From: Isoperla grammatica
Lineage: Eukaryota; Arthropoda; Insecta; Plecoptera; Perlodidae
Assembly: GCA_945910005.1 (NCBI GenBank)
Contig: OX246747.1
Coordinates: forward strand, 10,742,525 to 10,806,524
Length of the DNA stretch: 64,000 bases
Reading direction: 5' to 3'
Below, piece by piece: positions 29,960-40,180 of this stretch (position 1 is the stretch's first letter; the number at the start of each line of letters is the position of its first letter). The position numbers and the translations under genes are program-made. The notes under the pieces are model-generated. The model ran no database searches. It saw nothing but the letters and a program-made list of their open reading frames with translations, and had not been told where the DNA came from.

Positions 29960-30646
29960 GAAGGGCTAATTTCGCAAGCTAAATTGAAGTGGGAGGAAAT
30001 GGGTTTCGAAGATAATGACTTTCCATACGTTCGAAATAAACGAATTCGACAAAGACACGGTAAAAACACTGCAGATGAAGTCACTTCCACAAGACAGAAA
30101 CACAAACTCACATACTTCGAGACTCTAGACAACATGATAGGTGAAATGAAAATGCGATATGAAGGACTTAAAAATGTAGCGGACTTGTTTGGTTTCCTCC
30201 ACCCAAATATATTATCCTCCGTGGAACGAGATACCCTAAAAAATGAAGTAGACAAACTATGCCAAAAATATTCATTTTTCTCAACAAACCTTATACATGA
30301 AATATCGTCATTCCAACAATATTATTTTACTCAAGAGAGGGATTCTACCACCGGTGTTCTTGCTTATTTGAATTTTATTTTAAAATCGTCATTGGAAGAC
30401 GTTCTACCGGAAATGAGTGTTTTGTGCCGTGTGTTTTTAACCTTGCCTATTGGAAATGCTAGTGCTGAACGGAGCATGAGTACATTGCGGCGGGTGAAAA
30501 CCTACACTCGTTCCACTATGAAACAAACACGGCTAAGAGATCTTGCGATTATGACTATCGAAAAAAAAACTGTCGGGAGTTTGGACTTATCTCAACTATT
30601 GGAGGCTTTTGCCAGGAAAAAGTCGAAAAAGGGGTGTCATGTTTAG
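29960..30646 (+). pseudogene. hAT transposase, C-terminal part
   Basis: The frame from MKWEEMGFEDNDFPYVRNKR leads to KHKLTYFETLDNMIGEMKMR, an all-helical segment, and the hAT dimerisation region: LSVLCRVFLTLPIGNASAER-type sequence with NASAERSMSTLRRVKTYTRS and TRLRDLAIMTIEKK. The (N/C)xSAERxFSxLRxxK(T/N)xxRSxMxxxRLxxLxxL pattern is diagnostic. The N-terminal half with the first catalytic Asp is missing. Confidence 0.85.
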
Positions 30647-30759
30647 AGCTTTGCTGAGAAATGAATTATGCTATATACTTATATTAGGTAGTTTGTTAAA
30701 AAATATGCCAAACGTACGGGCCCTTTTGGTAAAATGCTGATCGGGCCCTTTTTCTTAAA

Positions 30760-31588
30760 TTCGCTCCTGCCAACCACACCAGCCAGGACCCCAGCTAAGG
30801 CCATGGAGCGAGAGGACAGTGAGGAGTGGGTCCAGGCCATGGAGCGAGAGGACAGTGAGGAGTGGGTCCAGGCCATGAAGATGATGGGTAACCATGAAAG
30901 AAACGGTACGTGGGTGATAGTGGAGCGCCCAGACCATGTAAATGTTGTAGGTTGTAAGCGGGTATTTCCTCCAATTAAGATAGGTCCTAACGGGGAGAAA
31001 ATTTATAAAGCTAGACTAGTCGCTCAGGGTTTCACCCAAAGGACTACTGGGAGATGTGCAGTCCTGTGATTCATAAAAAGACTATGAGAGTATTATTAGC
31101 TGTAGCTATGAGTAAAGACTGGTACATTGAACATGTAGACGAAGTTGCTGCTTATTTAAATGGGACCTTGGATGAAACAATTTACATGGCACAACCGAAG
31201 ATGTGGGAGTAGGGTAACGATGGAGATGTTTGTCTTCTGAAAAAAGCCTGTATAGGCTTAATTAATCTGGAAAAGTGTGGAATGCAGTACTGATCGACAT
31301 TCTAAAAGGGATCGAATTGAAAAGGTGTCAGTCATACCCTAGTGTTTTTATCCATACAGACGGTTATGTTGGTACCTATATGGACGACTTGATTGTTTGT
31401 GGGACTGAGGAATTTATTGCCATGATCAAGGAAGGGTTGAGGTGTGCAGTGGAAACTAAAGAACTAGGGCCAATTTCTCTGTTTGTAGGACTCAGGTTTT
31501 CACGCCCAACTGATTTACAAAGCACGTCCTTCTACTTTCAAATGACACAATCGAAGATCGACACTAAAACTACGGCCATCGATGTATA
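30760..31588 (+). pseudogene. Copia-type reverse transcriptase fragment
   Basis: AMEREDSEEWVQ occurs twice in tandem (36 bp duplication, 30,800-30,871), then NGTWVIVERPDHVNVVGCKR, YKARLVAQGFTQR, and in a second frame YWEMCSPVIHKKTMRVLLAV and EVAAYLNGTLDETIYMAQP. A third frame at 31,275 has GYVGTYMDDLIVCGTEE, the (Y)xDD catalytic box, and ELGPISLFVGLRFSR. This order is that of the Ty1/Copia RVT_2 domain. At least two frameshifts and several stops are present; integrase and RNase H are absent. Confidence 0.85.
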
Positions 31589-32860
31589 ACGTCGTGATGG
31601 ATATTCAGAGATTTGGGAAAAATCACTCAGTCGAGCTCAAGAGCTTAATTTAGAAGAGCCAAACTTGCCTAGAAAAAGGAAACTTCCACGTCGACTTGAC
31701 GATGGCGGTGACGCTCATGGTAACCTAATTCCGGAAGATTACTACAAATCGATATTTTTTCAAGTTGTGGATCAAACATCATCCAGTTTGAGAAATCAAT
31801 TTCAGGGAAAGAGATAGATAGATATTTGGGCTTAAGGACTCATATTTTTGCAACTTGGCTAATCAAGACGATGAGTGGGTGATAATGAAGAAAGGTACTC
31901 GAACACATGGCCAAGATGGAACGATTTGCAAATTCGAAAATCGATTGAGAAGAAGTTCAACGTTTTTACAACTCAACGTTTTTACTGTTGACAGTGCCAG
32001 TAAAGCGGGTATTACACGTTGACGCTTTACGGCCGTCCTGGCGGCCGCTCGTTTCTAGGTAGGTAAAACGGGCGGAATGGCTTTCGTATTACACGGGGGG
32101 GCAATACGCCAAGGCCAAGCCAATCCATCCCCGCCAACGCAGTCTTGTTTCAACTCTCAAAGATGGATGAAGATGATGTATTACTAGCTGTAACTGGCTT
32201 ATTATTGATAACAAAAGGGGTAATTATTAAAACAAGAAGAAGAAAAAGGGGAATGTGGGCGAAGAAGTGGTTGTTAGCAAGGAATACATTTTCGCACACA
32301 AACTTAATAAAGGTATAAGATACTGATCATCATCACTCCCAATGAAGAAAATTAGGTGGCAACAGGTTCGACAGGTCACCAACCTCTCACTGAAAGAGGG
32401 ATGACCACTGGAATGTGTGAGGTGTAGGGTAGTCAGCGCATGCGCAGTTGTCAATACGTCGACGTAAAGCGTGCGAGTCCGATTACACGACACGGCCGAC
32501 CGTCGACCTGCAGCTTAACCGACGTAAAATATCAAACATGTTGGATATTTTACGGCCGTATTACTTTTGACATTTTCGTTAATTACACGGGCGAGCTTTA
32601 CCGCGGTAAAGCATGTATACGCCAAAACGGCCGTAAAGCGTCAACGTGTAATGCCTGCTTAACAAGTTGCACGGCAGAGAGCTCCTTCTCTAGTCTACGT
32701 CGGCTTGACTTACTTGAGGTCAACCAGGGGCCAGGGGCGGCTAAACGACAAAGCTATGTTTAATGCTCATCGTGATGTTACTGATAACGTAGATATTGAT
32801 GACATTGCTAATTAGTTCATAGACAGAAATATTGTTCGGCGAAATACATTTTATAAAGAG
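31589..32860 (+). pseudogene. hAT transposase (ZMYM1-like), split by SINE scrap and MITE
   Basis: The frame after 31,589 reads LNLEEPNLPRKRKLPRRLDD then AHGNLIPEDYYKSIFFQVVD, matching the segment before the C-terminus in hAT genes related to ZMYM1. A B-SINE tail scrap follows at 31,817-31,890. The end of the domain is cut by a MITE (32,004-32,659); excision with one TAA gives LLLTVPVTSCTAESSFSSLR, and after a frameshift AMFNAHRDVTDNVDIDDIAN, stop, FIDRNIVRRNTF. This is a different copy from the hAT at 29,960. Confidence 0.8.
32004..32659. mobile_element. PIF/Harbinger-type MITE, TAA duplication
   Basis: 656 bp with inverted ends: AGCGGGTATTACACGTTGAC at the left and, reversed, AGCAGGCATTACACGTTGAC at the right, continuing GCTTTACGG on both. 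TAA flanks it at 32,001-32,003 and 32,660-32,662. No transposase inside; the minus-strand 88-codon ORF is incidental. Confidence 0.9.
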
Positions 32861-33170
32861 TAGAGTATCCACCTAATCAACCGTTGTTGGCCATAAACCG
32901 TATAATTCGGTATCTAAGCTTGTTTGGTTTATGATATGTTACGTGTTTTTAATTGACTTGTTATTCAATACAGATTACAGACGTCCTGTTGTTTCTTAGC
33001 TTTAGGAACGCCCGTTCCGATGTATACCTACGCTTAGTCTTTTATAAAGTATTATTTTATTTACAAATGATAATTGCTATTTGTCAAAACCATGAACAGA
33101 TAAGAAAATAAAATGTGTATCCTATAATGATGTCCATTCCTCTCAACTGTATAGTATATAGACATATCAC
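32861..33170. other. AT-rich flank
   Basis: Nothing recognised. Confidence 0.4.
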
Positions 33171-33174
33171 TTAA

Positions 33175-33676
33175 GCTGGGATTTCAGTCGAGGATTGCGC
33201 GGCGTGGATGAAGATTGCAGCCAATCAGCGTGCTCTATTTCTCAGCCGAGGAGAGCCGCGGATTTCTATCCGAGGATTGAAAATATTCAATATTCCAGCC
33301 GGCGAACTCCACGCTCGGCATGACGTCACTTTGAATGACCAATAAAAAATCGAGATTACGACAACAAACAAATGACTGAAGACTTTGCCGAAAGATTATT
33401 GTTGACTTGTTGGCTGTCGAAAAGAGAGAAATCGTGTAGAATATATTCCACAAACACTATAAAAGTAATGTTTTGCGTGTTCAAGCGTGGAAGGACGTGG
33501 CGAAAGATTGTAACAACACAGGTAAGCAAAACGACTAGGCCTAGGCTAGGCCTAGGGCCCTAGGCCTAGGCCATAGATAGCGCATCGTGCAATCTGCAAG
33601 TGAAATGGCTGGCGAGGAGAATCCGCGCCACGCCATGCCACGCCGCGCCGAGCACATCCTCGACTGAAATCGCTGC
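33175..33676. mobile_element. MITE with TTAA (or TAA) duplication
   Basis: 502 bp with ends GCTGGGATTTCAGTCGAGGA and, reversed, GCAGCGATTTCAGTCGAGGA. TTAA lies on both sides (33,171-33,174 and 33,677-33,680). TTAA would fit piggyBac or Kolobok relatives, TAA Harbinger; the flanks cannot separate the two. It contains a dense CCTAGGCCTAG block at 33,536-33,570. Confidence 0.8.
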
Positions 33677-33689
33677 TTAAGAATAGCTG

Positions 33690-34640
33690 AACCAATAACA
33701 ATATCACAAAACAAAACCAAACCTCGCTACTATGTCTCCAGTTTGTATGGGAGTGCTTTTTTGAGCCCCCCCCCCCCCCCCCCCCCTGAAATGTTAACAA
33801 GTCGGCGCCTATGGGCACAGGCACGACACAAGAACCAGGAAAGTAGAGAAGCCAGTAGCTAAACATACCGATACCGGTGACACCACGACCAACTATTTAA
33901 TGACTGCTGTAAAGCAAAAAAAAACAAAAACAGAAACAGTTGTTAGGTCCCTTTCTAGCAACTGCACAGAGAAAATGGGAGCTAGCTTACCAGTGGATTA
34001 CAAATTAAAGAATCCCTCCCAACCTAAACCTCCGGTTAGCTCACTATCTTCCTACCTTCTCCATACCAACAGGGACTTGTGTAAAAAGTGTATGTAGAGT
34101 AAACAGTGTATACAATTCAATAACTGGAAGTGGCAAGATCATTGGAGAACTTCTGACAGTCTCCTCTCCACCTTCGTCGGGTGAACAAGTCCACGTCAGG
34201 CTGAAACAGTCGAAGTTATTGTCTAGTCTTTCTATATTTTTTGTGTCTACCAACTCCGAAGATCGTCAGCAACAAGGTAAGCTCTTGGTTTCCTTCCTAT
34301 CCACCCCCATTGCTAAATAATTGATAGTAATAATAAGTTGTAAATGTATGTATGGCAAGAATAGGTGGTGAAGCCAAATAAACACAATCTTATCTTATAA
34401 TAACACAATCCAACTGACCGAAGTGACATGGCAGACACACTAAATGAATACTTCTCTTCAGTTGCAGAATTAGCTGTCATTGATGGGGTTAGGGAAACTT
34501 TAGAAGCCAATGCTAGCATACCTAGCTATTTAGACCAAGAAATGTCGGCTTCCAAGATGGCGGACGTGATACAAGAGTTACGTTACAGCTCTGTTTTTTT
34601 TTATAATAGTGAGCCTGGATCGCCCACAAAACCCCCCAGA
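33690..34640. other. Decayed retroelement DNA with a 20 bp C run
   Basis: A run of C at about 33,767-33,786. A frame at 34,428-34,640 reads MADTLNEYFSSVAELA then PSYLDQEMSASKMADVIQEL, similar to the region before the reverse transcriptase of LINEs. Otherwise nothing clear. Confidence 0.35.
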
Positions 34641-35080
34641 TTGATTGATTGATTGATTAATGGGGCTTAACGTCTCATATTTTCGCAACTATGGCCAATC
34701 GAGACGATGAGTGGGTGATAATGAAGATGAGAAAGATGATGATGAAGAATAAGCCACATCCGAATCAGATCCATTGTACGTCGCGTGGGTCGTCATACGG
34801 GAGTCCAGCAAGGGAGGGCAGGGCCTAGTGGGAGGAGAAATATTCAATGCGACAGTGGGGGGAAAGAGACAGGGTCTCCTTTCGTCGCCTCTTACGACTA
34901 GCAGAGTCACTCTGGGCCTATTCTACCCCGGGCCGAGACGGGTCTCCTTTCGTCGCCTCTTACGACTAGCAGAGTCACTCTGGGCCTATTCTACCCCGGG
35001 CCGAGACGGGTCTCCTTTCGTCGCCTCTTACGACTAGCAGAGTCACTCTGGGTCTATTATTTCCCGGGCCCAGACGGGAA
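34641..35080 (-). repeat. SINE, variant C, with three or four tandem head segments
   Basis: The CGTCGCCTCTTACGACTAG / GGGCCTATTCTACCCCGGGC segment is repeated about every 68-70 bp from 34,873 to 35,077. The number of segments differs between C copies (one in the composite at 17,859, two at 13,243). Confidence 0.9.
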
Positions 35081-35279
35081 AGCAAGTTTAGAACCACTAC
35101 AGCCAGCCTTGCCTGTTGCAGATGTCCCTTCCGATACTTTTGAAGTATCAAGGGAATGTAGGACCAGGTCCAGAGGTGACATACACAATAAATCAATAAG
35201 CCTAATCCAAAGTATGTTTGACACGCTTATTAGTTAGGTGACTATAGATGTTGTCCATTTTGATATCTAAGAGATTACA

Positions 35280-35660
35280 CCTGCCCAGGGACTGCCACCT
35301 TATCGTGGTGGGCAGGTTTGCGTGCTTTGTTGATCCCGAGAGCTATGCCGGCGGAAGCGTATGCTACTGGTAGGGCCACCCTAGCCGGACTGGTCCAGGA
35401 GGAGAAGTCAGACGAAGTGCAGTCCACACCCCAATCCCCTTTCCCCCCACTGTCCCATTGAATATTTCTCCTCCCACTTGGCCCTGCCCTCCCTTGCTGG
35501 ACTCCCGTATGACGACTCACGCGACGTACAATGGATCTGATTCGGATGTGGCTTTATTCTTCATTATCATCTTTCTCATCTTCATTATCAACCGCTCATC
35601 GTCTCGATTAGCCATCGTTGCATAAATATGAGACGTTAAGCCCCATTAATCAATCAATCA
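35280..35660 (+). repeat. SINE, variant A, full length, plus sense
   Basis: It starts CCTGCCCAGGGACTGCCACC and ends CCATTAATCAATCAATCA. The 12 bp duplication TAAGAGATTACA flanks it (35,268-35,279 and 35,661-35,672). Confidence 0.95.
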
Positions 35661-35779
35661 TAAGAGATTACAAATTTTCACCACGTGGAATATTCCAGTC
35701 CCATAATCTAAAGCATGCCAAAATAGGCAATCAAGGAGGGGGAAGAGACACAAGATTAGGATGTACAACAGTCTGCAGT

Positions 35780-36850
35780 ACCCAGCTTAATATCGTCCAT
35801 CAGAATGTACAGAGTGTACCGTACGTAACAAACTCTTGGAAATGCACACCTTGATATCTGAAGGAATGCCACAGGTAGTGACCGTAGTGTGCATCTCGGA
35901 ACATTCTCTGGAGAGGCACAAAATGCAAGAGTACAAGCTTACAGGGTACAAACTAATCGATAGTTTTTGTCGTTCTAACTATAAGGGAGGGGGGTCATGA
36001 TTTGTGCAAAACATGGCATTAATATTAAAAAGCTACAAAATAAACTTGACAAAGGATTGTTGGCAACTCACTGCACACTAGATTGTAATTTGAGGTAGTG
36101 TAGGCGGAGCCAGGCTAGTTGAACCGTGGGTGATACTGCGTGGCCGAAGAGACGCGGGTAACGCCAGCGTGTGAGTGGATTCGGAGAGCAACATAACTCA
36201 ATACCCGATACCAGCCTGTAACCTGTTTACGTTATCTTAAATAAACCCTATCAATTTAAGTCAATCCAGTGTCTTAATTGTACGTCAACCCGAGTTTCCC
36301 TGTAGAGGACTGAGTATTTCATTTCATTTCATTTTATTATTCCGTTGATATGTATTATACATATATGGACATCGTCATTACTAAAATGAAGTTCTATAAT
36401 ATAATAATACATTTAAACAGGGTTAATAATACAAATAACTGGTCAACATACATTTAACAATATAGAAGTCTTAAATTAAAATTAATCATAATGGTATTTC
36501 CAATAATATTAACAATACATAATGTCATGTGTGGTTGGAGGAACTCATCTAAGGAGTAGAAGGAGTATAACAGGATTGCCAGTAGAAAAAGATTTTGAAT
36601 ATGTCTGAGCTGTAATAAAACACAGAGGAAGGTCAATTGTACTAATAACAAAATACCCGACTGGTAAAGTAGACATCTTCTTCGACCAGCTGTCTCAATT
36701 GCTGGAAGGTTACTTGAAACTTGTCAACGGTGGGAATGTTATTATATGTGGGGATTGTAATATAGACATAACAAAGGGTGATATTGCGGCAAAGAAGCTA
36801 GAGCTTTTCCTAGATATGTACAACCTGAAGGATACTGTGCATGAAGTGTT
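35780..36850 (+). pseudogene. LINE endonuclease remains (CR1/Jockey type), interrupted
   Basis: 35,780-36,085, across two frames, gives LNIVHQNVQSVPYV, VCISEHSLERHKMQEYKLTG and NYKGGGVMIC, the start of an APE endonuclease with its catalytic SEH. 36,655-36,850 continues GKVDIFFDQLSQLLEGYLKL and NVIICGDCNIDITKGDIAAK, NLKDTVHE, where the GDFN motif has Cys. About 550 bp of other DNA separates the parts: a stretch with AATAAA near 36,239 that may be an LTR, then AT-rich sequence with (CATTT)n. The reverse transcriptase is missing, cut by the LTR at 36,859. Confidence 0.65.
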
Positions 36851-36858
36851 GGCTATAC

Positions 36859-37077
36859 TGTTACACCTAGAGGGCGGTGCATTAGGCCTGTCATGTGTCG
36901 TGAGGGCGGTGAGAGAGACGACCCCGGCCAGAGGGAGGAAGAGAGGAGGAGTAGTGTTGGCCACCGAACAGCACAGTCCACCGTCTAGGACTGCCGTCGC
37001 CTTTGTTTCAATAAAACCCCAAAGTGTTTGTGTGGAATCCGTGAGTTAATAATTCACCCGTGTCCTGAATCCTGACA
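36859..37077 (+). mobile_element. Probable LTR (5' LTR of the following element)
   Basis: It begins TGTTACACCTAGAGG and ends CCTGAATCCTGACA, with AATAAA near 37,010 and a GT-rich stretch after it. It starts abruptly inside the LINE endonuclease frame. Then comes CAGAAGTGGGATAA, of the kind found after Gypsy/Mag-type LTRs. No second LTR copy is seen in the window, so the call rests on structure only. Confidence 0.5.
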
Positions 37078-37479
37078 ACCGATTACAATTCAGAAGTGGG
37101 ATAACCTGCGATAAAAGTGAGTGAAAGCAATGCCTACCCCGTAGAAGACTGCTACGCCGAGCTTCCGGAACACTGTGTAAAGCACATCCGCCGTCGACCA
37201 CGTGTGTTCTAACCTCAAAAACTGTAATATTGATGCCGTGAACCACCGTGTACCGTGTAAATGACTGTAGAACTTTTGTAAATATTATTCATTAAGTACG
37301 CCTTCATGTTGTGCACTGACTCTCACACCGTGATTATCCTGTGACTGGCCTACATTGAGGAACGTGTGTCGTGCTGTAGCCTATGTATTTTCGTAAATTC
37401 ATTTGTGTGTATATATCATTTCAGTATTAGGCCTACTTCGAACAGTACAAGTAGATAGAGTAAGGATAAGCCTAGGATT

Positions 37480-37968
37480 ATGAGTGAGCATAATTATTTT
37501 GACATTGGTCAGCTAGGCCTAGGCCCAGGCCTTGCACCTGACCAAATGGACGAAGGCCTAGGTATTGGCAATTTACAACTGGGCCAGGAGCACGGCTCTC
37601 CAAACATGAATCAGGTTAGCCCTATACAGCTCTTGCATGCTACCGGCACGAACACACCAGTTCATAGCCCTAATAATATTGGGAACATGCAAGACCGTAC
37701 TGTAGGCCTAGGCCTAGGAGGTGGTCAGGGGACCCCAAGGTCACCCGGTCAAGCTGAGCAGATTACCGTTACTGCATTGCTACAAACGATGATGGAGCAA
37801 AGCCAACGCCGTGAAGAACTTCTGCTTGCAGCCCTGACCAGTGCTCGTGCCCCGCCGCTAGTGCCACAGCAAGCTTACCAGGTGATGCCTGACCTAGCGA
37901 AAACCATCCCAACCTACACCAACCAGGAGATAATCCTTGCTGTAAATGTTCCATCTGGACATCCAAGG
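37480..37968 (+). CDS. gag-like ORF of an LTR element
   Basis: A 163-codon frame beginning MSEHNYFDIGQLGLGPGLAP. The Gly/Leu-rich opening arises from CCTAGGCC repeats. The later part, ALLQTMMEQSQRREELLLAA then YQVMPDLAKTIPTYTNQE, resembles the coiled helix and the PxYxG entry to the capsid in retrotransposon gag proteins. The frame then stops where capsid helices should follow, so the copy is truncated or joined to another element near 37,970. It lies 400 bp after the LTR, as expected for gag. Confidence 0.5.
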
Positions 37969-39344
37969 TAAACAAAACATCACGAAATCCCATATGCGAG
38001 GCCATCGAGCGCCTACTAGTTGCATTGAAGACATTGGTTGTCAGCCTTAACCCTGAAATATCGCCGTCGGATATAGCAGTTCCTACAACTACTGAGAACG
38101 TAGCCACCAACATATCGGCCACCGCCACCTCTGCGGATAGCGTCACGCGCGCCACCGCCAACGAATGCCGCAGTAGCCACGCCCCCGAATCAATGGCTGC
38201 TCTTCCATCTCCAACTATAGCAACATCCACCAAGGATGTACTCTTCCCAAAGCCAATGCCCAAAGGCACGGCACCCAGGCCGCACTTTGAACCCACCGCT
38301 GCTATGCCTAGGCCTACGCTATTCCCGTCACTGGACGAAGCAAACATCAACACAAGGGGAAAACCTATAAGCAGGACTCAGTCCTACATCACCAAGCCTG
38401 TGTCTTGGCCCTGCTTTACAGAGCCTCTACATAACGAATCCACACAGTGGCCCAGGGCTAGCAATTCTGACAATAAAACCGTGCCTCAAACCAACCTCAA
38501 GTCGGGGATTCGACCCTGGCCTACGCCTGGCTCCCAGTCAACACCAACAAATAGACCTACACTGAGACCTAACGTCTCAAGCCAACATCAAGTGCCTAGA
38601 TCAGTCGAGTACTGCCCCCCCCCCCCCCCCCCGCAACAAACACGTCGTCCATAACCAAGACCAACACCATAGTGATGAGCGACTCCATGTTCTCCGGCTG
38701 CAGTCACATCAAGAGAACATACACGCAAGCAATCCATCCAGGCATCCAAACTCACCAACTTGAACAACTAATATAACATCGATCCCCGGACCCGAAAGAG
38801 GCCACCGTGATTCTACACTATGGCACCAACTCACTGGGAAAGTTGAAAATCCCCAAGTTAGCGGACAATGTGTACCAGTCAGTGGCGGCTGGTGGAGGCA
38901 AGGGAGGCCGGGCGTCCTCAAACATTTCCGGAGGGAGGAGGATTAATCTTGTCTGTGATCTTGTTTAAAATGGTTCTATGTATTTTAATGTTCATCTTAC
39001 ATAACTGACATATTTATCGGAAAAGTTTTCAAACAAAACATGTTCAACGTTTCAAAAAAAAAAAAAAAAAATTGAAATAATGAAAATGCCCGAATATGAA
39101 ACTGATGAAAAAGTTATGCATTTCTAATTTTTCATCCTAATAATCAAGTTAAAAAATATAAATAAACTAAAAACATATTTCATCACGCTTTTTTGTTGGT
39201 AAGGGAATTACAAAATTGGTAACGGAATTACGGTAACGGAATTACTATATTCCAAAGTGCTGTGTAATAGAGGTTTTATCTTAGATGCTAGGTTTTTTGG
39301 GTTTACTAGTTGTTCAAGTTGATCAATAGATGGCACCAGCAAGA

Positions 39345-39415
39345 AACAACAACAACAACAACAACATCCACTGCCTACTAGAATACTTAGAAGAGAACAG
39401 TGTTTTGTTTTCTCA
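39345..39415 (+). CDS. Possible first exon of the unidentified transposase
   Basis: MAPARNNNNNNNIHCLLEYL, then EENSVLFSH, breaks off at a SINE (39,416). The Asn run is an (AAC)n repeat. Its place, just inside the left 14-mer repeats, suggests the start of the transposon gene, joined by splicing to the exon at 42,274; this is inference. Confidence 0.3.
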
Positions 39416-39748
39416 TTGATTTGATTAATAAGTGGGGCTTAACGTCTCATATTTATGCAACTATGGCTAATCGAGACGATGAGCGGGTGATAATGAAGAT
39501 GAGAAACATGATGATGAAGAATAAAGCCAAAGCCAAATCCAAATCAGATCCATTGTACGCCGCGTGAGTCGTTATACGGGAGTCCAGCAAGGGAGGGGCA
39601 GGGCCATGTGGGAGGAGAAATATTCAGTGAGCAGTGGGGGGGGGGAGGGGCAGGGTCTCCTTTTGTCGTCTCTTACGACTAGCAGAGTCACTCTGGGCCT
39701 ACTCTACCCCGGGCCGAGACGGGTCTCCTTTTGTCGCCTCTTACCTGA
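39416..39748 (-). repeat. SINE, variant C
   Basis: Tail ATTGATTTGATTAATAAGTGG, A-like middle and two CGTC(G/T)CTCTTACGAC head segments, the second incomplete. It is followed by a stretch repeating TTAACTATGTAAAT (39,757-39,850) and a 67 bp duplication of TTAATCATTAATCTCGTCTT at 39,898 and 39,976. Confidence 0.85.
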
Positions 39749-40180
39749 CTCATTGTGTTAACTATGTAAATAACTATGTAACTATGTAAACCCGTTAACT
39801 ATGTAAATGTTAACTATGTAAATATGTACTCTGTTGTACTCTTGACTGATTGTGTTAACTATTTAATTATGTACTCTGTAAATTGATAATGCTCATTTTA
39901 ATCATTAATCTCGTCTTGTTCATAGCCGAAATGTTTCGACTGTAATTATGTACTCTGTAAACTGATAATGTTCATTTTAATCATTAATCTCGTCTTGTTC
40001 ATAGCCGAAATGTTTCGACTGTATAATTATGTTACTCTGTAATGCTGTAATGTTGGTATGCCGGTTATGTTACGCCACAGTTGGCGTCGTACTCTCTGGA
40101 GTTTAATAAAAGCATTAAAAAAAAATAACTTCACATTGCTCAACTCCACAGGTGCTGTGCTAGGTAGAATGCATAGTTAA

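Noticed and set aside
37480..37968. Host gene encoding a Gly/Leu-rich protein
   Set aside because: Its position after an LTR and the coiled-helix plus YQVMPDL segment fit gag better; the Gly/Leu part is CCTAGG-repeat translation.
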